Below the pieces are notes generated by a model. It searched no databases and was not told where the DNA came from. It was given only the letters and a program-made list of their open reading frames with translations. A program made the translations under genes and the position numbers. Shown piece after piece: positions 46,039 through 58,050 of a stretch of DNA of 64,000 nt. Location: NCBI GenBank assembly GCA_963281155.1, contig CAUJLY010000003.1:2294001-2358000 (forward strand), read 5' to 3'. Source of the DNA: Rhabditophanes sp. KR3021 (lineage: Eukaryota > Nematoda > Chromadorea > Rhabditida > Alloionematidae). Position 1 is the first letter of the stretch. Each line of letters starts with the position of its first letter.

Positions 46039-46928
46039 AACAAATCTTTCTTACCGGTATATAAAATCTAAGCATGCTAACGATTTCTTCAATTATATCT
46101 TGTTATCTTTTTGTGTTGATGAATTCTTTTATTAATTCACTTGTATTGGATGTTATTCCTTTTACTTTAAAATAAATTTTTAATTTGCACATATTTTTGA
46201 ATACCAGCAAAAGACTCGAAATTCGTTTAGATTATGACCAGTGATGATCATTTCACAATCACTTCATCTTTCAAATTGTTCTTACTCTCAAGTATAATAT
46301 AATTATTTGGTTTCATATTTATCTTTGAGTCTTTTCAATTTATTACTCTAACTCTTTCAAAAACTTTCCGGCTGAACCTGTCCAATGTGTTATGAAGAAG
46401 GAAATAAATGACTGCTTAAGAGTGATACTAAAGGACCAAATAATTGTACCCTCAAAAGACGGAATGTGTGTAAATAATACCTCCTTTTGCAACCTATTTG
46501 ATGGCAACCACCCATTAGATGAATTTGAATTTCATGAAATTATTGTATGAGAAATGCACATTAACCTTAGATATGTCCTTAAACCTGAAGAATTTAGGAT
46601 TGATAAAAAAACGTCTTTGATCTAATTAATGTTTGGCAAGAATTGCCAACTCTAAACCTAATTGTCAGTTAATGAATTATAAGCTTGGTGTTCATCATAG
46701 CCGCCTGGGGATAAGTCGCTAAAAGTAGTGAAATAATGTTTCAAAAATTCGTCTGATGGTTCGTGAAAAAGGATTCGGATATAACAACCAAACTACTTAC
46801 ATTAATATTGGCTCCTAATCTCTCTCTGAATTGACAACTTTGTCTCAATACACACCGATTCTCTCGCAACGCTCGACTTTACAAACATTGGAACGAGTTG
46901 CTATCGAATTTGCTCCAGTTCAGTGAAA
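46039..46928. other. Intergenic spacer, CDK12/13 to MPC1
   Basis: 890 nt. Apart from the CDK12/13 3' UTR (AATAAA at about 46172) and the coding-like relic described at 46341-46675, I see nothing to annotate. Confidence 0.4.
46341..46675 (+). pseudogene. Decayed coding-like fragment, intergenic
   Basis: One frame is open from about 46341 to a TGA at 46548-46550 with balanced protein-like composition (FPAEPVQCVMKKEIND, then DGMCVNNTSFCNLFDG). It continues after the stop for about 23 codons, then appears in another frame to about 46675. There is no start codon or splice context. The style resembles the antisense relics in host introns. The family is unknown. Confidence 0.35.
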
Positions 46929-47328
46929 ATGTCTTCTGCGACACGTGCCGTTACAACCTATTTTCGACAATATTCAGCCACAGAATGGCGAAAATACTTT
47001 TTGTCCACACATTTCTTTGGACCCTTAGTAAGTTCTTAATTTTGAAACAAAATTTATTATGTTTTAGATTAATTGGGGACTTCCATTGGCCGCCATTGCT
47101 GATTTGAAGAAAAATCCCGATATGATTTCGGGTAATATGACATTGGCATTGACAATTTACAGTTCTGTATTTATGAGATTCGCCTGGAAGGTCCAACCAA
47201 GAAATTTGTTGTTGTTCGCTTGCCACATAACAAACTTTACCACTCAATCCGCTCAATTGGCTAGATACGTGAATCATAATTATTTACATATTATTGAAGA
47301 CCCACACGCCAAAAAAGCTCTTGCCTAG
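46929..47328 (+). CDS. MPC1: Mitochondrial pyruvate carrier subunit 1
   Basis: Exons 46929-47027 and 47068-47328, with a 40-nt intron in phase 0, give 119 residues (human 109). [20 protein letters not shown] spans the splice and matches the STHFWGPVANWGLPIAA core of MPC1. [32 protein letters not shown] and the final part, [16 protein letters not shown], complete the family. The N-terminus [17 protein letters not shown] is basic and Ser/Thr-rich. MPC1 with MPC2 forms the inner-membrane pyruvate carrier, and three hydrophobic segments are visible. The H(F/Y)-x-GP and KVQPRN motifs separate it from MPC2. Confidence 0.96.
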
Positions 47329-47490
47329 ACGTATCTATAAAAGTTATCTTAATAAATAGTAGTATGATCTAATTCATTTAATAAATATTCAGACAAATAC
47401 ATAGTAAAAGGTTTATTTAAAAATATACATTTGGCTCGACCCGTTTGTCTTGTGCCTTTGTCGCATAATAATTTTTGTATAAATAAATTT

Positions 47491-50400
47491 TCAAATACTT
47501 TGATCGTGTATCTTTATCGTTCCCATGGTCCTGCTTCTATGGAAACAGCAGCAACACATAATTCCTATAGCTATCAACAAAGAACCGATCATAATTGCTA
47601 AACAACTGGTCCAAAAAGCTGTTTCCTCAACTTTGTAAAGTCTTTCTTTGATTTCATCCAAATTAGAAGCATCTATCTTGATGTTTTCTCTTAAAGTAAT
47701 TACTGGAATGATCCCAGCTTTCATCCGTGGGTACGCAAAGTTACTGATATTAGCACCGCTGTGAATTCCAAAGTTCACTTGCAATCTTCTGCTTGCTTTA
47801 AGCAATGTTCCAAGACGTGGTTCAACAACTAGGTATATTTGATCTGACTCAGCATTGGGTTCGTCAAGACCTTCAATCATGTTTCTCACAGAATCAGGTG
47901 CATCATAAAAATTCGGCATTGACGCAACAATGTCAGGTTTACCTGTAACATCGTCGTTAATAAGGATTCGGCATTTTTTAATTATAATATTTAAGTGAAG
48001 GCTAGTTAATATTTATATGTCATTATAGTTAGTATCAAATTTAAATGTTAGCTCGGCTATTTACGTGTATTGACATCAAATTTAGCGTATCTTAATCACT
48101 CCTATTCATTCTAAAGCAACCACATCGTCTCAATTGGAGCTTTATCATTCTAAAATGAAAGAAGAGAAGAATTCAACTACAATCAAGAAAATCTTCTCCA
48201 AAGGTTTGGAAGAAGAGGTTGGAGGCTCGATTTTATTAGTCAAAAGTAGTAGTCATACGCCAGTTAAACCGAAAAGAAGTTGTGCTGGTGGCAAAAGTTT
48301 TCTCTTACAGAAAGTAAAAATCTTGTTATGCTGGTAAGTTTATATTCGTATTTTTATATCTTATTTGCTTTAGGAAAAGAAGAAAGTGACTACAAAATTA
48401 TCAAATTTGTTGCAGACAATAAAAAAAGAGGGTCAATAGATAGATTGTTCTCAAAAATATGTCCAAGAAAGTCTTTTACTATGGACGTCAATGCTTCTTT
48501 TGGGGAGGCTATTCTGATCAATGCACTTGGTGCCCAACTCACCAGCACCCATTCTGGCAAGGCATCTCTAGATTTTGTATTAACCATGAACTACCAAGTA
48601 AACTCGAAAGTTGCCACCCTTATCTTCTATGTCTTCTCAAAATATGGATATAGAGAGCATATTATGAAATATTAATACGTCTTTTCGTGTTTTTCATATA
48701 TTCCAATTGATTTTAATAATTAAATTTTTAATTTTGTTCAGTAATTTACCCTAAAACAAAAAAATTAGTTAACATCATATTAGTTAGCATCAATACCTTT
48801 AGACATCTAGACAAGTCCATCAGGCCATTTGGCAAGCATCCCGGTGTTTGATGATCAAAGTAAACCTTTGTCGTTTTATGGCAATAGCCAGTGTGCTCCG
48901 GCTTTTCATAATTCCATGCATCTTTTGGAACACCGAATTTGTAGGCATTCACTCCTTCATAATCGAATTCTTTTTGGAAGGTCAGGTAAATTGATCGACA
49001 AATAAAAGTACTGAAGATGTATATTCTTTCGTCTTTGGTTACATAAGGGTGAACCAAGCCACCGTCAGTACCATTAATCATTGAAGCTTGTGTTGTTGAC
49101 CACCAAGATGAGGGAACTGTCTTTCTACCATTCCAGGCAATTATTTTGCCAAGACTCTTGCTTCTGTCATGTGTTCCATCACTAACTAGGTAATCTCCTT
49201 CGTGTGTTCCATTTCGTTCATAAAGTAATCCAATTCTATCTGGCATGTTTAACATCGACTCACAAATAATATTCATGAAAGGCAATGAACAAATTTGGTC
49301 TAGGAAGGGGTTAACGTAATTATTATACAAGACATAAATAAATGATAACTTTTTAGGACAACTCCTTTTTAGGTCGCATCCGTTTATATAGAACATGATG
49401 ATATACACCAAAATCCAAACTAAATATAATGGTTCTCTCCAAATAGACGTAAATTTACGATTCTAAGAGGTCCTATGGCGAGGGTGTGTACAATCGGTAA
49501 CTTAATGTATATAAGAAGTATAAAATACATTTAACTCATTTTAATCTTGTTATACATCATATCTAAGAGAAAGGGTTTAACGCAATCTACTCCGATATCC
49601 GGGATGATACTATATTTCATGCAATGCTCCCAAGTGTCAATGTAAGAGGGATTTATACAAATCATCTCTTGCCAACAGATTAAGTCATTTTGGTAGCAAG
49701 TAAAAAATCAGTGGATATAATATATGCGATGGAACTGAAAACACATGTAATTGTAGGAAATTGATGACTAGCTTTATAAGAATACTTCTTGTCCGATTGG
49801 GGATTGAACAATTTGGAGATTCCCCAAAATAAATTCGCCAAGAAAGCTTGCTTTGTTTGCACTAATGGAAGGTGCATGAAACATTATGTGTCTACTATTA
49901 ATCGCATAACTGACAGAGGAGCTGGGAGCCCAAATTGCGCTAAGGTTTCAATTTTTCCTGGTGCTACTAAAGCTTTGTTGGAAAAGTTAGTATTTGATAC
50001 GGAGAAAAGTTACGATGGACAAAATGGTGATTTTGAAAAATATTTATCTTTTGATTGTATCATAGGTAACTACTATCAATAATTGAATCTTAATTTTTTG
50101 TATTATTCTAATAAAAAGCTTTTTAATTGTTCCTCATTTAACTTTACTCAAAAAAATGTAAATATCCTTCCCATTCTAACCAAAATCATACATAATTCAG
50201 TAATAGATAACCCAATAATTTTGATTTATTTAATTTGGCTTGTTGAATATAAAACAAAACATACCGAGAAAAGGATCCACATATCCCACAAAAAACAATT
50301 CCTTTGTTTTAACATCCAAAAAAGGGGTTTGAAGTTGAAGTGCTGTAGATGCAACTTTCGTCAATGGGTTACTGGCCGCCAAAACAAACTTTAAGGAATA

Positions 50401-52305
50401 ATTAGATAAATTTGTTTAAATGTCTTGATGCAAGTTTTGAAAAAAGAGTCCCTTTTAAATATTTAATGGCATTTGATTACATCACCTCAATTAGATTGTT
50501 CGCTTAAAATGATGTGGATTAGAGAAGATTCGTAGGTGAAGATATTGTATTGAGTCAGTACCAACTCGCAACTAGTACGCTACGAAGATTTGTTTCGACT
50601 GAACAAGAATTCAATATGCTAGTTGTGAAATACAATACGTTTTTAGAAGTTCACATGGTTGGTGAGGAGACTGGATATCCAAACAGATCTGCAGTTGTTT
50701 TGCATGACTATTTCGTAAAGTATGGAAAAGACAGGGATATTTAGGATTATGCTACATTAAGTTTGGGTGAATCAGTGGACTTTATAAAGAGTTATAGATC
50801 AAATTGAAAATGCATCGGCCCAAAGATGTGCACATTTCATGAGACTATTTGATACTCAACTTACTCATATTTATGGAAATATATGTAATCCTTACTACTT
50901 GCTAGTCATGACGACTGTAAAATGGAAAGAGTAACAATTAATGAATTCAAACCAAATAATACTGAAGGTTCTTACAAATGTACAGGATGGCAATCTGGAT
51001 TCAAGTTTTGTGGCGATTTTATGAATCATTACAAATATCAAGAGTGTAGAAAACAAGATCTCCCAATTGCCAATAAAATCAGTGAGATAGGCCTCAAAAA
51101 ACTACACGACTTTTCCAATTCTAGTGTCCCTTTAATTATATACTTTATAAACCTTTCAATTTATTTGTATGATGATTAATAAATATTTCTTAATTTATTT
51201 GTATTACCTTTTGATAAACTAGGTTCGGAATCCAAACATGATCATTTGCTAAAGAACAATTTTGACAAGACTTTTGTTCATTGTAAAAGTACGTCATATA
51301 GTTTTGGTACTTGATCGTTCCATTTCCCTTTGATAGTATCTATAAAAAATGGAAGGTGATATCAACAAAGTAGTTAATAGGAAATGGAAAAATAAGAAGT
51401 CATGCTTTGATGTTAGCGTATACATTTTTTGGTGATGATGTTGAAATTGCTTTTAAAATGACTTTAAAGAGATGATGTAGGTAGGTAATTCCTACCAACA
51501 AATTGTTTTTTTGTGCACTCTGTAGTTTGTTAGGTCTTTTATGTGTCAAATGTGTAATAGCAGGTGAAATATTATCATAAATAAGTATTGTTTCACATCA
51601 CGTACAATTGCTTTGTTTACACTACATTTTTACAGTACATTCACAAACAAAATATGTTTCTCACTTATCAATTCCTCAAATCTAAGTGATCTCATGTTTC
51701 CTAATATCTTTGAATAATCGTGAATATTTTTTGGTAAAGGTTAATCAAATTTGAATGATAAGATAAAACATGATTCAATTAACCGTGCTACCGTTACATC
51801 ATCGTCTAATGTATATCTTAAATATCAAACAATCACTCAGTCTACCATAAAACAAGTTCCCAACATTAGCTAATGTGTTAAATCATCAAATAATTATACA
51901 ATTAATAATACCTTTTTATATTGTCTTTCATCAAATACATAGGGTCCTTTGTTGACAACCCTGGGTTTCATTCCGATCGTGATGTTGTCTGGATTTTGAA
52001 TTGAGTGGGTCCAAATATTTAGATCTATAAAATACTCGGATTAAATCGAATTAATTAATCTACCAACCTATGATGTACTCTGGATCGACCCACTTCTTAT
52101 ACAGGGACGTTCCATCGGCTAGATTGTGTTCAGTCCTAATTAAATTTTCGATGACATAAGGCATTGACATCAAAATTGCCAAACCGCCTATGATAAATAT
52201 GGCTCCAAATATGCTAGAAACAATAAAGGAGATGCCCCAACATTTGGTTGGGTTTCTGCTAGATTGAGTAGAAGAAATGCTTGACTTAACGTAAGCAATA
52301 GGCAT
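47491..52305 (-). CDS. CD36/LIMP-2 (SCARB) family scavenger receptor
   Basis: Exons on minus: 52305-52068, 52024-51912, 51339-51208, 50388-50265, 49299-48797 and 47942-47491, about 520 residues. The first transmembrane helix (about residues 25-50) is followed by LADGTSLYKKWVDPEYI. Then come IWTHSIQNPDNI, NKGPYVFDE, KELFFVGYVDPFLDQ (across a splice), YERNGTHEGDYLV, WWSTTQASMINGTDGG, ICRSIYLTF, DLSRC, MPNFYDAP, PRLGTLLKASRRLQVNFG and a second transmembrane helix ending in CCCCF with a short tail HDQSI. This is the two-helix, large-ectodomain layout of CD36, SR-BI and LIMP-2. The family binds lipids or lipoproteins or sorts enzymes to lysosomes. All junctions are in phase except 48797/47942, which is one base short. 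The introns are unusually long and carry antisense relics. Confidence 0.9.
48361..48675 (+). pseudogene. Antisense coding-like fragment in a CD36-family intron
   Basis: This lies in intron 47943-48796 of the minus-strand CD36-family gene. The plus strand has a frame open from about 48361 to TAA 48673-48675, with protein-like composition (ASFGEAILINALGAQL, SGKASLDFVLTMNY). Just upstream, 48155-48332 is open in another frame and ends at GTAAGT, followed by an acceptor-like TTTAG at 48374. The phases do not agree, so it is either decayed or mis-modelled. No family is recognised. Confidence 0.35.
49580..50082 (+). pseudogene. Antisense coding-like fragment in a CD36-family intron
   Basis: It lies in intron 49300-50264. 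The plus strand has three short coding-like runs between 49580 and 49775 separated by stops, then a frame open from about 49780 to TAA 50080-50082. That frame has cysteine-containing and protein-like sequence (KKACFVCTNGRCMKHY, NCAKVSIFPGATKALLEK). There is no clean start or splice structure. The family is not recognised. Confidence 0.4.
50520..51179 (+). pseudogene. Antisense frameshifted relic in a CD36-family intron
   Basis: It fills most of intron 50389-51207. The plus strand is open from about 50550 to TAG 50742-50744, continues in frame to a stop at about 50805, then is open in another frame from about 50806 to 50927, then in a third frame (ATG 50922) to TAA 51177-51179. The last part has KCTGWQSGFKFCGDFMNHY-type sequence with Cys and His residues that could form a zinc site. 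At least two frameshifts are present. The family is unknown. Confidence 0.45.
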
Positions 52306-55300
52306 CTTAGTGATTAGTAGAATAAATGTTGATTTGTGAATAATAGATGCAGCAAAATGGAATAAAATACTCACTTCCAGAGGTTGAACTCTCTTTAAAG
52401 ATTCTAATTGTATTTCCTCCCAACCACCTTTCTCGAAGGTACTAAAAGAAAATATAGAAGTTATGGGTATCACACCAATTGTATCGAACTTTTTTATTAG
52501 GGTGTTTCTGATCGAATTTTTTACAAGATGTCACCCTGCCAAACGGGTTTTGCTGTGAGCATGTACAAATACCAAAGTGTTTTGATTTGATCTTTTTATG
52601 TGATGACCTTTTCAAGTAATTGGAATATATGTTGTGTATATAGGTTTGTAAGCGAAAAAATAATGTGAGGTAGGTTAGTATTTTTTGTACAATTCGATTA
52701 ATTCGTTTGATAAGAGTACAGGGAAGTTGCTTTAGTTGATTTGATTAAATAAAATTGACTATATTGATAAAAATTGATAAAAAACATGGTATTGTTTTTG
52801 TTAACATCTTTTTTGGTTTCTTCAATAAAATTAGTATAATTAATTGCTTTTGATGAAAGACATCCGAGACATAATAAATATCAAAGATAAAAAAATATTT
52901 TGAGAGTGTTTGCAGGTTGTCCATGATATTCACAAAACATCCCTTCTACTCCATCAATAATACTCGAGTAAAACAATTATTACTTAAATTGATGTCGACA
53001 AGCGTTTCATTACAATTAAAACTTTTTGATATTTTTTAATATTTATTCATGTGTGATTTATAAGCATTAAAGCATGGTAACCTGACGGATAGCATTAAAT
53101 TGAATTGTAATAAAATGAATTAATAGTATAGGAACTATTTGATGTTAATAACATACCTAAATCTGTGTGTTTATATGTTCGTGGGTAAAAGGAATGCTGA
53201 TTTTTGAAGTCATTCTTAAGTAATTGGTAGTTTGTTGCAATTGTTAATGGATTTGGGTAGCAGTTAAATATAAATACATAAAAAATAACATAAAAGCCAA
53301 GTATAATTTGTTTGATGAACCTATTCACATGGTAACCTTAAATTATAGGTGAAAACTAGTCTTTTTCCTTTAAAAATACATCTTTCTTTCAATTTTTGCC
53401 GACATCACTGTCTTATCTGCGTTATAAATGTACTTTGCCAATGTGAAAAGAGACTCTCTCTTGTTTTTGATTCCTTAATAAACGGAAAATCCGATACAAT
53501 AAATGAACGACACATTTAAACTCCTACTACCAATAACAACAATGAAATCTCTATACACAAGCCAAAACAAAGGATTTATTGAACTTGTTTTTGTCTACTT
53601 TATCAATCCCTTATAATTACACTTGCCACCACAAAAAACCAGCCTTTACCTCATATGCGCAAAAGAAAAATGTATTCAAAAACTTTAAAAGAGGTCTGAT
53701 TAACAAGTAATTAGGTCGTAAAGCTCCTTATAAAGTACCGTAATTTGAGCTTACAATGTGTTATGCAATCCACGCTTAAACTTCCTCATATTGTTTAATA
53801 GGACATACGTCTTAATAAGACAAATGTTTACGCAATGAATCGTAAATTGGGTAGTTGCCAAAACAATCCACACCGAAGAGGGTGTTTAAGAGAGTGTCTT
53901 TGATTTTGTTATTATTAGTTGCTTCCTTTTTGTTATTACCAAGAAATTGTTCGTAAAAAGAAGTGATAAATATATGAGGAAGAGAATAGGTAAAAGTTCG
54001 CCGCAAAGTTAATAAATTTTGAAGGCATCAAATGATGACAGCTTCGGTCCCTTTTAAAACAATATATAGTTGTATTTGGTTATAGTTAGTTCTACTTGGT
54101 ATGGTAAAGGTTTGAAATGTCCAATGTTGGCATGCTTCTACAAAACATTATATATCACTTCCACCTTCATGTCAAAATGACCGATAGTTTGTCGCAATAT
54201 CAAAATCTCTTTTTTAGAAAGCTTTACAAATTTTACTTCAATCACAATCTCAAACTTTCCCTTCTTACAAAAGATAATTGGTGTGAGGGTTGAAAAGCGG
54301 AAACCTAAAAAGTTTTTCTTGCATCCAGCCGACTACCAAAGACAAAATGCCAAAGACGATGGTGATAGGACCGGAAATATAAAAGTTACACTCGAATACA
54401 AAATAGACATCGGTCTTGTGACGTCTTTTGCGGGTCTTTATAAGGCAACTGTAGCATTTTTAATTAGCATCCGCCGGTTTGTTAATTGATATGCACAGAT
54501 CATGAAATGCTTTGATTTATTTATAACACATTTTAAAATGCGGAGAAGTTAATTTACGGTTAACTTTATATTATTTTAAATTATTTGAGATTAACTTGGA
54601 ATTATTTTCAAAATAATTTACCAGCCGTTCTTTTATACATCAAATTAAGTTCTTTCAAAAAGCACTTACGTACCTATCTTATAATTGACTTTTACTTTTG
54701 CAAATCCAAAGTATGTAGATCGTATAAATATTATATAAATATATATCCATATCGTTATTACACAGACATTGGGGTGTTTTTTAATATAAAAAATGAGATG
54801 ACCTTGTCAACAGAAGCGCCATATGCTCTGAGGATGTAGCTTGATCCTTGGTCGTTTTTTGGCAATCATACAATGGGCAACAGATATATGAATATATAGT
54901 AGTACCTGTCATATGGTCAAAGCCAATAAAACAGTTATCATATAGCTAATAAATTTCTTCATACTTCATTACCTGCTAATTGCATCAATTCAAGGGAAAA
55001 GACTTTTTGGTTGCGCTAATTATAAAGAAAATATTCCTTTGATGGAGTATATGAAAGCCGATACATGTGTATTATTTATACCTATACAGTTGACGTTCCA
55101 AAATAAATCACTAGCTCTGATATGTCGTTCCATCCAAAGCACGCGTTCATTTTTGCTTGAAGCAAATCTGATTTCCTACAGGCTGCATGCTGTGAGAAGT
55201 AAGCCCAAATGTGTCCTGCCTTAGAATGACATAAACTTACGGAAGCCATTTTAGTTAAGATCAATCTCGCAACTTATGCACCCTTAAACTAAGTACGCTC

Positions 55301-58050
55301 ACTTCACCTGCCAATCATTTATTGTGCCATCAACAATTTGTAACACATTCCGATCTAGCACTTCCCTTATTGTGCTTAGTGCCATTATTTTGATGGGCTT
55401 TATTTGGAGCCAGGCTAAAAAGGGTAGTCAATTTGTTTTTATGAAGTGGTATCGAAACTACCTTTTTATAGTCCCATTTATTTTTTAAATAAAGTTGCAC
55501 CTCATTAAATAGTGTATTTGGGTTTTTATATGTTATGCTGGGGTAAAAATAAAATCTTATTTTATTGCTTTTTAGTACCTGCACAATTGACTTTGTTAAT
55601 AAGAGGAGAAAACTCTTTCTTTTTTTAAATGAACAAATTGAAAGACAATAGCACACCTGTGTATATTTGAGACCTTGGTCACTTTTATTATGTCACTTTT
55701 GATTTGAACCACCTGGACTAAATTTATTTTTGCGTATTCTTGTTATTTCATGTTATTCAGATTATTTATGTTACTTAGATTATTTGATTTAAATCATTTT
55801 TGAAGGCATTCTTTATTATATTTATGTCCCTGGCAAAGTTTATAAAACTCTATCATTTAATTTACCTCCTTTTATGTTTTTTACCCAATACTATGCCCAT
55901 TCAAAAAGTCTAGCCAACCGACGGAATTCGGGGCCGCAGTACCTATTGTCCTTTCTACCCAAATTATCCTTTTGTAGAATTGTTGTGTCAAAATTTTTAT
56001 TTTTCTTTCTGTGGCGGCTGCTCCCAAATCAAGGACATACATCTATTTTATATTGTCATATCAACTACCCAACCAATGAATTGTGCTCCTTTTATTTGTG
56101 ATTTTTTGTAGGTTCATATGTGTGCCTGATGAATAATTTCATACTTTCATACTTTAATTCTTTTCAAAGGAAATGATGTACAGTACGGTAACTATATATC
56201 ATCGCTTCATTTATACCTTCATCCAACAAATATATCATACTACATTTTTACGATAATATGTAATACTTTTTTTCGAGTTCAACAAAAAAATGTGGCAAAA
56301 GTTCAGGCACACTTAAAACAAAACATGTTTTCTAACTTCTTTTTTGGTGTCTTATTAAAGACGGTCCCACTCCAATATGTATCTCCTTTTATCCATTCAT
56401 TCTCCCCTATTTATCAACCATCATTCAATGAATGTATATATATGCCTATATGTATTCAGGATTTTTACAGTATTTGTATGAAAAGATAATTATAGACTTC
56501 CTTTGCAGTTCCTTGCCTTTTCCGGCAGATAACATGTATAGTCGTACAAAATCGAAAAAGTAGTTGAGGAGATGTATGTTTGGGTTGAATAAAAAAATAG
56601 ATAATTTTGAGCTGAATTGATAAGAAAAAGAATTGTGAAATTGCATTTTTTTGTCTAAATTATACACATAGTTAAAAGATATTTCCACCTGAACTGATCA
56701 CAATTGACTCCACTTGATCACATCACAAATTAAGACAAATTAAGTTGGTCTTATCCCTTATAATTAGCGTAGCTATATCCACGGCACGAGCTCAGCTTAC
56801 TGTGGAACTCATGGAGAGCATTGTTCAAAGTTATGTGGCATGAACTTTCTAAGAAGGCTCCCCGGGTCTTAAACACGTGTTAAATCACCACATGACGCCT
56901 CAATACAGGTACATAGGCCACGAAAGTGTCCAAATTTGTGGCAACAAAAGGTTTAAACAAAGTTTAGGGTAAGCTTATTTTTTACATCTTAGAGCATACT
57001 ATTTTTAATGAAATTGAAGTGACAATAACAACAAATGTATTACAATATATTTCAGTATTTCAAATATATTCCGAATGTATTCCAAATGTATTCCGAACAT
57101 ATTTCAAGTCTTTTTCAAACGTATTTCAGATATAATCCGAATAGTTTTTGTTTGCTATTAGGATCTGTTGTACATAATATTTAAAACGAGTAAACTTTTG
57201 ATTATTACTTTTTGACAAAAATATTTATCAGTAATAACGAAAATGGCTTAATATGTAGTTAAACATAAAGTATAATAATATATTATATGTGTGAAATATA
57301 TATTGACAGTCATGAGGTTTAAAAATGTTTATGAAGACAATATACATGCAGTCTTATTTATGTTAGGAAAGATGGTATAAAGAAAATAGTGGTTCATTCA
57401 TTGGTGACATTTTATATGTATTTAATCGCTTCTAATCAGTTCTTACATATTGTATAATCATGCCAATTAATTGTCATCTTTAGTTGTGTAAGCTTTTTGT
57501 CAACATTTGTAGGAGATTTATTGATCATCGTCAGTCTTTTGTATCAACTTTTATCAGCTCCTTTTGTGGGAACAATTGAAAGATAAAAACCTTGACTTAC
57601 CTTAGAGAAATGCTGTCGTTTGTCGGTTGACGGAATAAATGAATATATTCATCAAAACTGTACATGTCAACCAACCAATTGTGGTTAAATTGAGGCGTGC
57701 ACGAGTTGGGACTTCCAAAATTGTGTACATTTTGGTCATAACTATCACCCCCAAATTCTCCTCCCTTTCTTCAATACAACAACCAAAATCCCTTAGTTGT
57801 TTGTCAGAGGAAGCGTGACGCAAAGAATATACATTCTTTAATATAAACTTCGATCATAACTAAATGGGTATTTATTCCCACATATATCCATGCCAATTTA
57901 ATTTAATGATAGCGTTGCTTAATTTAAGTTAGTCTAATTGTAATCATTTAACACTTCTTTCAGACACACTCATATTTTAATAATCTACCACCATCCTTTT
58001 TAATTATCTGTCTTAATTACATACATATTATATCATTACCAATTTAAAGA
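52306..58050. other. Gene-poor interval between CD36-family and Distal-less genes
   Basis: About 5.7 kb with no gene I can support. It includes a minus-strand coding-like frame without a start codon (about 54025-53812, ending TAA), a short plus-strand frame 54283-54489 of mixed composition, and an 11-bp tandem tract at 57046-57144. No tRNA, transposon ends or conserved motif was recognised. Developmental homeobox genes often have large regulatory flanks, so the right part may contain Distal-less enhancers (inference). Confidence 0.4.
57046..57144 (+). repeat. Degenerate 11-bp tandem repeat (TATTCCRAATG)
   Basis: Eight to nine consecutive 11-bp units related to TATTCCAAATG and TATTTCAAATA can be lined up across 57046-57144. 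The central units (TATTCCGAATG, TATTCCAAATG, TATTCCGAACA) differ by one to three bases. It lies about 900 bp upstream of the Distal-less start. Confidence 0.65.

Noticed and set aside
49789..49877. Minus-strand frame as an extra CD36-family exon
   Set aside because: The exons at 50388-50265 and 49299-48797 already join in phase across the DPFLD motif, leaving no missing segment there.
50083..50394. Plus-strand frame of 103 codons
   Set aside because: Antisense shadow: its minus strand holds the CD36-family exon 50265-50388 with the GYVDPFL motif and correct splice phases.
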